Shown here: piece by piece, positions 1 through 6,903 of the stretch
How positions within the stretch are numbered: position 1 is the first letter of the stretch
Layout of the letters: each line of letters begins with the position of its first letter
Assembly (NCBI GenBank): GCA_002506015.1
Contig: DAWR01000044.1
Location: 9,518 to 20,233, forward strand
Direction: 5' to 3'
Length of the DNA stretch: 10,716 bases
Origin: Candidatus Methanogasteraceae archaeon UBA261
Lineage (GTDB): Archaea; Halobacteriota; Methanosarcinia; Methanosarcinales; Methanogasteraceae
Position numbers and translations under genes: made by a program
The notes under the pieces: generated by a model
Database searches by the model: none
The model's input: only the letters and a program-made list of their open reading frames with translations
Told to the model about the DNA's origin: nothing

Positions 1-1260
1 GTCGGTCAGGAAGACTTCGTAGCAGAGCTTCCCGACGGCGTCTTCTGCTGCGATGCCTGTGAATTCCTCGCAGGCTCTGTTGAACATGGTTATCTCGAAA
101 TCGTTGTCGGTTGCGAAGACGCAGTCCGGCATACTCTGGAGAACGCTCACGAGTTTTATTCGCTGGTTCTCGAGGTCACGATTGACAATGCTAATTCGAT
201 TCTTCAGTCTCCTGTGCGTCTCATCCAGTTCGGATACCATCCTGTTGAACCGCATCGTGAGCGTACCGATCTCGTCATTTGTTACCACTGGAACCTGCAC
301 CAGATAGTTACCCCTCGCAACCTCCTCTGCGCCCCCATACAGCCGTCTGATCGGTTGTGTGATCTGTCTGGTGATAAGAACAGAGGAGATACTGATCAGC
401 AGAAGAACGCTGAGCGTAACCAAAGCCGCCCGTTCGAGCAACGTGTGTAGAGTGGACAACATTTCATCGCGATCCTGCTCAACGATCAGATACCACCCGG
501 GATCAGGTATCCGGACCTGAGCGCCGATGACCTCCCTTCCGTTGCGATTGTAGATTTCGCAGTAATCCCTGCCAGAATTGCGTACCATCACATTCTCACT
601 CGTTGAACTGCTGATGATCCTGCCATCACAATCAACCAGGGAGGTCTTACCAGTCTCTCCAAGGTGCTTGCGATCGCGTACCGTCGTGTGAATCGTACTC
701 AGGTTGATCCTACCAACGACAACGCCGATCGTTCTGTTATCCTGAATAAGCGGTGTTGATACGAGCATCGTTGGTCTGTTGATCGTTGGGGATTCGTACA
801 CGTTTGTCAGGTGGGTCTGATTCAGCCCCCCCAGATAATACTCACGCAACGATCTATCATCTCCGATAATATCGCCATTAGTGGATGCGATCACGGTTCC
901 GTTCAAATCTAGTATTAATGCCTCATCGAAGGTTCCGGATTCATCCCGTATAATATTTCCAAACTTCACTATCTCGCCTATCGCATCCATGTACTCCTCA
1001 CTCGATGGATCAGCGGTCGTGATCACCATAACGTCGTTGACAATCGATGTTGTTCTTGCGATCACCTTTGCAGCGCCCATTTGCTGCGCAAGCCACGAAT
1101 TGATGTAGTCTGCCCGTGTCTGCGCAACCGAGTCCAGGTGCGCATGAGCATAACCCTCCATTGATGTGGTCGAGTAATCGTAGGTGTAATACCCGATGAT
1201 GCCGAACGGTATGGTCGAAATTGCAACAAGAGTGAGAATCAATTTGAATTGGAGCCGCAT
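1..1260 (-). CDS. Membrane sensor with double-Cache-like ligand domain, HAMP and PAS (partial, runs off the left edge)
   Basis: The reading frame is open for 420 codons from ATG at 1260 to the window edge, so the C-terminal output domain is missing from view. Residues 6-24 form a membrane helix and about 25-275 an extracytoplasmic sensor region with double-Cache-like features (ALILDLNGTVIAS, then a YYLGG...SPTINRPTMLVSTPL segment and GETGKTSLVDCDGRII). Residues 279-297 are a second helix. A HAMP domain follows at about 298-350 (TQPIRRLYGGAEEVARGNY ... NDEIGTLTMRFNRM), then a helical linker and the start of a PAS domain at about 370 (VLQSMPDCVFATDNDFEITM). Such architectures usually end in a histidine kinase in methanogen-type archaea; a chemoreceptor or diguanylate-type output cannot be excluded. 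It begins 1 nt after the stop of the small membrane gene upstream, so it is probably translationally coupled and the last visible gene of the KaiC operon. Confidence 0.9.
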   Translation of the reverse strand, partial: MRLQFKLILTLVAISTIPFGIIGYYTYDYSTTSMEGYAHAHLDSVAQTRADYINSWLAQQMGAAKVIARTTSIVNDVMVITTADPSSEEYMDAIGEIVKFGNIIRDESGTFDEALILDLNGTVIASTNGDIIGDDRSLREYYLGGLNQTHLTNVYESPTINRPTMLVSTPLIQDNRTIGVVVGRINLSTIHTTVRDRKHLGETGKTSLVDCDGRIISSSTSENVMVRNSGRDYCEIYNRNGREVIGAQVRIPDPGWYLIVEQDRDEMLSTLHTLLERAALVTLSVLLLISISSVLITRQITQPIRRLYGGAEEVARGNYLVQVPVVTNDEIGTLTMRFNRMVSELDETHRRLKNRISIVNRDLENQRIKLVSVLQSMPDCVFATDNDFEITMFNRACEEFTGIAAEDAVGKLCYEVFLTD

Positions 1261-1261
1261 G

Positions 1262-1561
1262 TCAACGGGATGTCCTCAAAAGCCACCCCCAGTACTTGAC
1301 CGTAGTCGCCAGAGCAAGCGTCATCCCGATCGCGGTTAACGCATTGCACCATTGCGAAGCTGCGATTGTGACCTCAGGCATCAGCACACTCCACAACTTG
1401 ATCTGAACGTCTATGAAGATGAAGAGTGAGGCAACATAGTACACCATATAGTACGGTTTCATGTGCAGTGCGCATCCGAGTTTCTCGCTGAATCGTGCAA
1501 GCGTGTACAGCGCAAAGATCAGTGAGATACCCACAACCGCCCATAAGACCTCTCCACTCAT
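1262..1561 (-). CDS. Small three-helix membrane protein, KaiC operon (99 aa)
   Basis: Function not recognised. ATG at 1561 overlaps the upstream stop as ATGA (4-nt overlap), which fixes the start better than the longer in-frame ATG at 1630. That extension would lie inside the preceding gene and add 23 polar residues before MSGEVLW. Three hydrophobic segments are visible at about 4-22 (EVLWAVVGISLIFALYTLA), 37-57 (YYMVYYVASLFIFIDVQIKLW) and 70-92. The short loop after helix 1 holds an RF motif (R23-F24), K27 and H33. The stop lies 1 nt before the start of the sensor gene. The position between a KaiC-like ATPase and a membrane sensor suggests a membrane adaptor or signal-coupling subunit, which is inference from context only. 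Confidence 0.8.
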   Translation of the reverse strand: MSGEVLWAVVGISLIFALYTLARFSEKLGCALHMKPYYMVYYVASLFIFIDVQIKLWSVLMPEVTIAASQWCNALTAIGMTLALATTVKYWGWLLRTSR

Positions 1562-1830
1562 TTCGCAACCCCCATCATGGTTCCGTACAACATAACAGTG
1601 AGGACCAGGAGCAGTATCGCGCCCGCGCATCCGAGAATGATTCCATCGTAATTAAGTGCGCGTAACACCGCAGACACTGCAAGCAGCGCCGCAGGCACCA
1701 GAAACCATCTGTAATGGGTCTCTCTCTCGAATTTTATCCGGTAAAACCTACCAATCGCAAATAGAAACAATGTTATGGCGGACGCTGTGATCAAGGAATA
1801 CATCTCAATGGCACTCCCGATATGCACCAT
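1558..1830 (-). CDS. Small three-helix membrane protein, KaiC operon (90 aa)
   Basis: Function not recognised. The chosen ATG at 1830 lies 8 nt after a GGTGA ribosome binding site at 1843-1839. An in-frame GTG at 1842 overlaps the KaiC stop as GTGA and would give 94 aa, but that overlap uses the same bases as the Shine-Dalgarno. Hydrophobic segments lie at about 11-29 (YSLITASAITLFLFAIGRF), 43-60 (FLVPAALLAVSAVLRALN) and 66-87. The loop after helix 1 carries R28-F29, K33 and H39, the same layout as in the next gene. It overlaps that gene by 4 nt. Tight coupling to the KaiC-like ATPase and the sensor suggests a shared membrane complex (inference). Confidence 0.78.
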   Translation of the reverse strand: MVHIGSAIEMYSLITASAITLFLFAIGRFYRIKFERETHYRWFLVPAALLAVSAVLRALNYDGIILGCAGAILLLVLTVMLYGTMMGVAK

Positions 1831-1838
1831 CCCAACAC

Positions 1839-3305
1839 TCACCCCTTACCGAACGCTACACCAAATGCTTCTTCCCCGGTCAATCTCGGCACTCCACTGA
1901 ATACACCTTCATAATTCTTGAATGATATTCCATCGGTTTTTATAGTGATTCCACCATCATTAATCTCAATCTCGTGAATCCCGGTATCGTGCGCACTCCC
2001 GCGCATCTTTAGAACCGAGATCGCCCTGCGCAGTTCCGATGCAATCTCCACATACCTGAGCATGACAACAGTATCCATGACATGCGATGTATCGTTCTCA
2101 GCGATTCTCTTTGAACCAAGTAGGTCTCTCGTTTCGCTGACGAGAACTGTTGTGATATTCTGTGATTTGAGATATCTTGATAGTTTATACACATACTCGG
2201 AATCATTGGCGTCAGGCAGGATATCGGCAAATCCAACGTTGATCGAATCGACCACGACTCGCTTCACATCGAATTCCTCAACGCGGTCGCGTATCTGAAG
2301 CAGATTCTCGCTGACGTAGACCTCATCGTCTTTCGGATGCAGAATGTGGAGCATAGAATCGTCCTCGAGAGATTTGAGATCCCATCCGAACGAGAGCGCG
2401 TTTCTGCGCAGTTCCGCTTCACTCTCCTCAAACGAGACGATCAATCCGGGTTCGTGGCTGCGCGCACCATCGAGGATGAACTGCATGCATGCCGTGGTTT
2501 TGCCGGTTCCGCTTGGACCTGTGATGAGTGTGGTTGTTCCGTGGATGAGCCCGTTATGCAACATCTGGTCAAGCCCTGTGATACCTGTACTCACCCGCCT
2601 GCGCGCAGCAACACCGTTCCCGCCGACCGCGGTCACAGGGCTTGGATATGTGATGATACCATTCTCTGTTATTCGGTACACGTGCTTGCCGCTCGCATAG
2701 TCCTGTCCACGCATCTTTAAGACGTCGAGATACCGGACGCGGCGCCCTCTCCTCGGTTCATTTGATAAGTAGATAATTGCATCCGCAACATAGCTGATCG
2801 GGCTTGTTGGGAGACTCGTGTCAGTGAACTCGCCTGTGACCAGCACAAGGGAATTCCAACCCTTCATTCCTACGAAAAGATCAAAATAAAACTGCCTGCG
2901 GTCACTTTCGTTAAGCGGCAAGTCCATCGTTGTGATCGGGTCAATTGCGATGCGATCCGGCTGGATCGCCTCGACATTCTCCTCGATTAGGTCCAGCAGA
3001 TCATACGTCTTGTTCTTCATAATCTCATGACTCAGATCGAAGTAGATGAGATTCTCTTCCTCGTACAACGATTGGTCATAGAATCTGAAGTTTGACATAT
3101 ATCCGCTGAGCATTGCGATTGGCTCTGATATCGCCGAGAAATAGAGGCATGTCTCACCATTTTTTGCTGCATCAAAGAGCGACTGGATCGCAAATGTTGT
3201 CTTGCCTGTGCCGGCTGTGCCAGCGATCAATACAGTGGACGGACGCGTGAATCCAGAGTCCAGAATCTGATCCAGTCCGGGTATGCCGGTTGGAACCTGT
3301 TTCAT
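1839..3305 (-). CDS. Two-domain KaiC-like RecA-superfamily ATPase
   Basis: The 488-aa product has two tandem KaiC domains. Domain 1 (about 1-225) opens with TGIPGLDQIL, has Walker A GTAGTGKTT at 29-37, Walker B ending at D122 (RIAID) and KMRG at 197-200. Domain 2 (about 236-460) opens with STGITGLDQML, has GPSGTGKTT at 263-271, the catalytic pair E293-E294 (SFEES), Walker B D353 (RVVVD) and KMRG at 433-436. At the position of the catalytic glutamates domain 1 has I59-S60, so it may bind ATP without efficient turnover. The start is ATG 3305, preceded by AAAGGTGAT with GGTGA 4 nt away; an in-frame ATG at 3344 lacks a ribosome binding site. Archaeal KaiC homologues act as regulatory ATPases in signalling or motility control rather than in a proven clock. 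It is first in an operon with two membrane proteins and a sensor, which argues for membrane signalling. No KaiA or KaiB is present in the window. Confidence 0.92.
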   Translation of the reverse strand: MKQVPTGIPGLDQILDSGFTRPSTVLIAGTAGTGKTTFAIQSLFDAAKNGETCLYFSAISEPIAMLSGYMSNFRFYDQSLYEEENLIYFDLSHEIMKNKTYDLLDLIEENVEAIQPDRIAIDPITTMDLPLNESDRRQFYFDLFVGMKGWNSLVLVTGEFTDTSLPTSPISYVADAIIYLSNEPRRGRRVRYLDVLKMRGQDYASGKHVYRITENGIITYPSPVTAVGGNGVAARRRVSTGITGLDQMLHNGLIHGTTTLITGPSGTGKTTACMQFILDGARSHEPGLIVSFEESEAELRRNALSFGWDLKSLEDDSMLHILHPKDDEVYVSENLLQIRDRVEEFDVKRVVVDSINVGFADILPDANDSEYVYKLSRYLKSQNITTVLVSETRDLLGSKRIAENDTSHVMDTVVMLRYVEIASELRRAISVLKMRGSAHDTGIHEIEINDGGITIKTDGISFKNYEGVFSGVPRLTGEEAFGVAFGKG

Positions 3306-3360
3306 GTGATCACCTTTGTATGTATGGGGCGTGGTGCCGTACATCCCTACACGTCCACAG

Positions 3361-3369
3361 TATATATTT
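3361..3369 (-). promoter_or_regulatory. TATA box of the KaiC operon
   Basis: On the minus strand the sequence reads GAAATATATACTG, an archaeal TATA element preceded by a purine-containing BRE-like stretch. Transcription would start near 3336-3338, giving a leader of about 30 nt that includes the GGTGA at 3314-3310. Assigned by pattern only. Confidence 0.5.
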
Positions 3370-3380
3370 CTAATCGCAAG

Positions 3381-3450
3381 AACTTTTTTTTATGTCAGGA
3401 AAAATTGTCCCCAGGATCATAAACTTTTATATGTCAGAGAAAAAAATTGT
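3381..3450. repeat. Tandem imperfect direct repeat upstream of the KaiC operon
   Basis: Copy 1 (3381-3408) and copy 2 (3422-3450) share the pattern AACTTTT...TATGTCAG(GA/AG)A(n)ATTGT. The ATGTCAG cores start at 3392 and 3431, 39 bp apart, close to four helical turns. They sit directly upstream of the KaiC TATA box, where activator sites would lie. Copy 2 also contains CTTTTATATG, which would serve as a plus-strand TATA box, although no convincing plus-strand gene follows. Confidence 0.5.
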
Positions 3451-3738
3451 GCTGGCAATCAATCACGCAACAGTAATCAACATTTGATCACTTGAGGTAT
3501 ATGAAGATTCCGGGTAACTACTCAGGTATGTTAATTGGTCTCCCGATTGCGAGTCTATGCTTTCTGGCGAGAAAAATAACCGCTGATGGGCGCTGAGGAA
3601 CGCAAGAGCTGCAACATCCTCCGCACACTCTGCGGTTAAATTACTGTTCAGCTCATATTTCGTTCAGGGTCAAGCAGTGCCGGTACAGCGAGGTCGCATG
3701 ATACTGTTGGGTATAGTTACGATTTCGGGGATATGAAC
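3451..3738. other. Intergenic stretch between the KaiC operon promoter and srp54, with a palindrome-rich segment
   Basis: No gene is supported here. The segment 3577-3638 is bounded by inverted 7-mers TAACCGC (3577-3583) and GCGGTTA (3632-3638) and contains a small hairpin CCGCA/TGCGG (3621-3625 with 3631-3635). Its composition (CGCTGAGGAACGCAAGAG ... CTCTGCGGTTA) resembles degenerate intergenic repeats rich in CGCAGAG/CTCTGCG that occur in many environmental genomes; that resemblance is from memory. A T-run on the minus strand near 3572-3577 could serve as a late srp54 terminator, weakly. A plus-strand 31-codon ORF at 3501-3596 is judged chance. Confidence 0.3.
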
Positions 3739-5046
3739 TCACATCCCCAGCTTCTTCATCATCTTCTGCATATTGAACCTGCCGCCACGCAAGCCCTTCA
3801 TCGCCTTCTGCATCATCCGGTAGTACTTCAAAAGCTCCCGCACATCCTCAACAGGCGAGCCTGAGCCGCGTGCGATCCTTCTGGTGCGCGAGGAATCAAT
3901 GATCTTCGGATCGGTGAGTTCTGTTTCGGTCATCGAGTCCATGATGACTTTGTATCGGTCCATCTTGCCGGAGGTCTCATTATACATCTCATCCGGTATC
4001 TTCATGCTACCCAAGGGGAGCATCTGCATCACCTGTTTAAGGGGCCCCATCTTGTTCATCGCCTCGAGTTGCTGATACATATCCTTGAGCGTGAACTTGC
4101 CCTGCATCATCTTCTCGATGTCGATCTCCTCGGTGAACGCTTCCTCAGCACGTTCGACCAGCGTCTTGATGTCACCCATGCCAAGAAGCTTCGAGATGAA
4201 CCTGTCGGTCTCGAACTTCTCCAGGTCATCGAGACCCTCGCCAACACCGATGAATGCTATTGGCGCCTGCGTCTCAGAGACTGCAGAGAGCGCACCGCCC
4301 CCTTTTGCTGTGCCATCGAGCTTTGTTATGATCACGCCGGTTATTCCGATCGATTCATGGAACGCACGCGCCTGGTCCCTTGCCTGCTGCCCGATCGCTG
4401 CATCCAGTACAAGCAACTTCTGATCCGGCTTTGCGATCGCGTTGATCCGCTCCATCTGTTCGATCAGATCACGCTCAAGCGAATGCCTTCCCGCGGTGTC
4501 GATGATCTTCACATCGTACGACTTCAGTTCGTATAGTCCCCTCTCCGTAATTCCAATAGGATCATCGGTGCGTTCCCCATAGAATGCAACGTTCAGACGG
4601 TCGCACGACATCTTCAACTGATCATACGCACCCGGACGGTCCGTATCCGCACAGATCACAGCGGGTTTCAGCCCCTTCCGCTGGAAGTACCGTGCCAGTT
4701 TCGCCGCGGTCGTGGTCTTTCCGCTGCCCTGAAGACCGACCATCATAATCGTCTGCTTTGTGAGCATCTGCGGCATATCCTTGCCGATGAGGTGCACGAG
4801 CTCGTCATACACAATCCTGATCACATGCTCCCTTGCGCCCGTGCCCGCAGGTGGTTTCTCGTCCAGCGCCCTCTTGCGAATCTGATTCGATAGCTCCATC
4901 ACCTGCTTCACATTGACATCCGATTGCAGAAGCGCACGCTGAATATCCTTCACCATCGCATCCACTGCATGTTTATCGATACGCCCCGCGTCTGCGATCT
5001 TCTTAATTGCACCCTGAAGCGAGTCTCCGAGTCTGTCAAGTACCAT
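3739..5046 (-). CDS. srp54: Signal recognition particle GTPase SRP54
   Basis: This GTPase binds signal sequences of nascent membrane and secreted proteins together with 7S RNA and SRP19, and docks at FtsY. The 435-aa product has the full family layout: N domain (1-90), G domain with GLQGSGKTTT (104-113), DTDRPGA (134-140), DTAGR (183-187), TKLDG (241-245) and FIGVGE (265-270), and a methionine-rich M domain (about 300-435). The M domain holds the RNA-binding helix SRTRRIARGSG (386-396) and a basic Met/Lys tail. Two in-frame ATGs exist, at 5055 and 5046. The one at 5046 gives MVLDRLGDSL, the usual archaeal beginning, and agrees with a transcription start predicted near 5048 from the TATA box, implying a leaderless mRNA. 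It is transcribed alone, divergent from the response regulator. Nothing looks degraded. Confidence 0.97.
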   Translation of the reverse strand: MVLDRLGDSLQGAIKKIADAGRIDKHAVDAMVKDIQRALLQSDVNVKQVMELSNQIRKRALDEKPPAGTGAREHVIRIVYDELVHLIGKDMPQMLTKQTIMMVGLQGSGKTTTAAKLARYFQRKGLKPAVICADTDRPGAYDQLKMSCDRLNVAFYGERTDDPIGITERGLYELKSYDVKIIDTAGRHSLERDLIEQMERINAIAKPDQKLLVLDAAIGQQARDQARAFHESIGITGVIITKLDGTAKGGGALSAVSETQAPIAFIGVGEGLDDLEKFETDRFISKLLGMGDIKTLVERAEEAFTEEIDIEKMMQGKFTLKDMYQQLEAMNKMGPLKQVMQMLPLGSMKIPDEMYNETSGKMDRYKVIMDSMTETELTDPKIIDSSRTRRIARGSGSPVEDVRELLKYYRMMQKAMKGLRGGRFNMQKMMKKLGM

Positions 5047-5070
5047 CGATACCATATCGGGCTTCGACGG

Positions 5071-5080
5071 TTATAAAGGC
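5071..5080 (-). promoter_or_regulatory. TATA box of srp54
   Basis: The minus strand reads GCCTTTATAA centred about 28 bp before the ATG at 5046. No Shine-Dalgarno lies before either start candidate, so a leaderless transcript is the simplest reading. Confidence 0.55.
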
Positions 5081-5118
5081 GTATGCAGACAACAGAGTTA
5101 AGTACAAGCAATGCCTAA

Positions 5119-5129
5119 CCTTTATATTA
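5119..5129 (+). promoter_or_regulatory. TATA box of the response regulator gene
   Basis: CCTTTATATTA is a strong archaeal TATA match. Transcription would start near 5150, giving a leader of roughly 25 nt that contains AAGGTGGA at 5158-5165, 9 nt before ATG 5175. The srp54 promoter lies 40 bp away on the other strand. Confidence 0.6.
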
Positions 5130-5174
5130 CTGTCACATACGGCGGCGGTGGGTGTACAAGGTGGATGATTCATC

Positions 5175-5801
5175 ATGAAAGTTATGATTGTGGATGACGA
5201 GCCGGATATCGTGGACTTGCTTTCACTGATGCTTGGCAGTCATGATTACGGCGTAATAACCGCGTACAGTGGTAACGAATGCCTCGAAAAACTGCAGGAG
5301 GGCAAGCCCGATCTGATTCTGCTGGACCTTGTCATGCCTGATATCGACGGCTGGGAGGTTCTGAGCCGGATACGTCAGAATGCCCAGTTGAAATCGATTC
5401 CTGTGGTCATCATTACGGCAAAACAACTGACGGCAGAGGTTGCGCAGAAAAAAGCGCCGTATTTAACCGAGTATCTAGTCAAACCAATCACAAATGAAGG
5501 TTTGATCTCGGTAATAGAGGATATCGTGTCGGCTTCAAAACAGCTTGAAGACTTCGTCTCCGCTGCAACGGATGCCGGCATCGAGCAGGGTTTGATCGAT
5601 AAGTACATACATGTCAACCAGCAGACCGAAGGGTATAAACGAATGTACACCTCGCTGGTGCAGATCTACACGAAGAAACGGCTCAAACGAGACGAATCTG
5701 CAAAGAACACGATGAACAGCATCAAACGAGTGATCGATCTCAATGAGCGAAATCTCGCAAAGCTTCGTGCGGAGATCGAGGAGAAGATCGAAGCCCGCTG
5801 A
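5175..5801 (+). CDS. Response regulator, REC domain with helical C-terminal region of unknown role
   Basis: The 208-aa product begins with a complete receiver domain (about 1-118): acidic pair D7-D8, phosphoacceptor D51 (LILLDLVMPDIDGW), switch residue T81 (VVIITA) and K103-P104. These are all the residues needed for phosphotransfer. Residues 119-208 are predominantly helical and highly charged (TKKRLKRDESAKNTMNSIKR, then KLRAEIEEKIEAR), with no recognisable winged helix, HTH or enzymatic motif. The output is therefore probably a protein-protein contact. The start is supported by AAGGTGGA upstream. No kinase is adjacent on the same strand; the sensor at the left edge, 4 kb away and divergent, is a possible partner (inference). 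The thioredoxin gene follows after 47 bp but has its own TATA box. Confidence 0.92.
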   Translation: MKVMIVDDEPDIVDLLSLMLGSHDYGVITAYSGNECLEKLQEGKPDLILLDLVMPDIDGWEVLSRIRQNAQLKSIPVVIITAKQLTAEVAQKKAPYLTEYLVKPITNEGLISVIEDIVSASKQLEDFVSAATDAGIEQGLIDKYIHVNQQTEGYKRMYTSLVQIYTKKRLKRDESAKNTMNSIKRVIDLNERNLAKLRAEIEEKIEAR

Positions 5802-5817
5802 TAAACTGATGCAAAGG

Positions 5818-5825
5818 ATTTTATG
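5818..5825 (+). promoter_or_regulatory. TATA box of the thioredoxin gene
   Basis: ATTTTATG is centred about 27 bp before ATG 5849, with no Shine-Dalgarno in between, which suggests a leaderless thioredoxin mRNA independent of the response regulator gene. Confidence 0.45.
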
Positions 5826-5848
5826 CAATCAGTCTCGAATGCTGAATC

Positions 5849-6226
5849 ATGGATGAACTTGAAGCGATCCGACAGAAAAAAATGGAGAGATTACAAACTA
5901 TGACATCTGGTGAAGTACTGGTACTGAACGATACGAATCTTGCAGAGACTGTGGCGACACACCCGTTTGTTGTGGTAGACTGCTGGGCTGAATGGTGCGG
6001 ACCCTGCAAGATGATTGCACCGATAGTCGAGCAGCTTGCAAAGGAATATTCGGGCAGAATAACCTTTGCCAAACTGAACATCGACGAAAACATGAATACC
6101 GCTATGCAATATCAGATCAGCGCGATACCGACCATGATGGTATTTAGAGACGGTGGAATGGTAGGGCAGATCATTGGCGCGCTTCCGAAACCACATATCG
6201 AGCAGAAACTGCAGGAATATATGTGA
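5849..6226 (+). CDS. Thioredoxin
   Basis: Cytoplasmic thiol-disulfide oxidoreductase that reduces protein disulfides, recharged by a thioredoxin reductase not present here. The 125-aa product has the classical active site WCGPCK with C50 and C53, the FVVVDCWAEW strand before it, and the cis-proline loop AIPT with P94. A glycine near the end of the fold (GALPKP) is also conserved. Compared with the usual 105-110 residues it has a charged N-terminal extension of about 20 residues (MDELEAIRQKKMERLQ). This looks like a free helix and resembles the start of archaeal PDCD5-type proteins and of some archaeal thioredoxins. The gene converges with the TPR gene, with only 5 bp between their stop codons. 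Confidence 0.94.
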   Translation: MDELEAIRQKKMERLQTMTSGEVLVLNDTNLAETVATHPFVVVDCWAEWCGPCKMIAPIVEQLAKEYSGRITFAKLNIDENMNTAMQYQISAIPTMMVFRDGGMVGQIIGALPKPHIEQKLQEYM

Positions 6227-6231
6227 TTTTG

Positions 6232-6903
6232 TTAAGAAGCATCCGGATCATTTAATATCTGCAAGATCCGTTCTCCCCCGTCCGGAAGCTGTTCTTTTGA
6301 CTCCAGTGCGGCTCTGAATTCATTAGTGGCTTCGTCGTGCCGCTCCAGCTTCCGGAGCAAGAAACCAAGGTTGGCGCGAGCTTTTGCAAAGCCGGGTTCA
6401 TAGTTTATCGCTTCTCTGTACTCTCTTTCCGCTTCATCGAACTGTTTTGAGCGATACAGTATATTTCCAAGATCATGATGGATCGCAGCCTTGTTGTTCT
6501 CGATTCCAGCGACTCTGCATGCTTCTTCCTCTCGCCCGGTCAGAGCATACAGAAGCGCAATCTCGGTTGAGGAATCGGGTATTTCCGGTACTGGCATCTC
6601 CCCTTCTCCCACATCCTCTTGTATTCCCGGTTTCGCATGTTCGGTCTCTTCTTCAAAGAATGAGATGCGCGGTCCGGCAAGATGATCCGGATTATCCGAA
6701 TGAACCTGCAGGTCTTGCATGCCTATTGACTCCATCCCCCCAACACCGTCCGTTGTGACGCTGTTTCGCCATTCATTGACCTCTCGCTTCCACAGGTCAA
6801 GTTCGCCCTTCCATCTGGCGATCTTCCAGATAGCCATGAGCGACACGATCGACATCGCCGCAATTCCAGCCCATATTATCAGATCGATTCCGAAAAGATC
6901 CAT
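6232..6903 (-). CDS. Membrane-anchored TPR protein
   Basis: The 223-aa product starts with one membrane helix at about 7-27 (DLIIWAGIAAMSIVSLMAIW). A charged amphipathic stretch follows (WKIARWKGELDLWKREVNEW), then a low-complexity acidic linker to about 110. At least two tetratricopeptide repeats lie at about 138-171 (AAIHHDLGNILYRSKQFDEA) and 172-205 (AKARANLGFLLRKLERHDEA), with a possible degenerate one at 112-136. TPRs bind partner proteins, so this is likely a scaffold facing the cytoplasm. ATG 6903 is preceded by GAGGTG with a 5-nt spacer, and its A is also the last base of the upstream TAA (TAATG). Translation is therefore coupled to the precorrin-2 dehydrogenase-like gene. Its specific partner is unknown. 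Confidence 0.85.
   Translation of the reverse strand: MDLFGIDLIIWAGIAAMSIVSLMAIWKIARWKGELDLWKREVNEWRNSVTTDGVGGMESIGMQDLQVHSDNPDHLAGPRISFFEEETEHAKPGIQEDVGEGEMPVPEIPDSSTEIALLYALTGREEEACRVAGIENNKAAIHHDLGNILYRSKQFDEAEREYREAINYEPGFAKARANLGFLLRKLERHDEATNEFRAALESKEQLPDGGERILQILNDPDAS

Noticed and set aside
1262..1630. Longer 122-aa version of the second small membrane protein
   Set aside because: The extra 23 residues overlap the preceding gene deeply, while the ATGA overlap at 1561 gives a normal coupled start.
2337..2720. Plus-strand open frames of 118-127 codons inside the KaiC gene, with similar ones inside srp54 and cobQ
   Set aside because: They are antisense shadows of strongly supported genes and carry no domain or ribosome binding site.
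3381..3450. Possible start of a CRISPR array
   Set aside because: Only two imperfect AT-rich copies exist, with a very short spacer and no cas genes in the window.
3501..3596. 31-codon plus-strand ORF (MKIPGNYSGMLIGL...) after a GAGGT and a TATA-like site
   Set aside because: Its second half runs into the repeat-like segment from 3577 on, no family is recognisable, and short ORFs of this size are expected by chance.
3597..3738. SRP 7S RNA next to srp54
   Set aside because: The conserved helix 8 tetraloop and asymmetric loop motifs were not seen and the space is too short for the full archaeal RNA.
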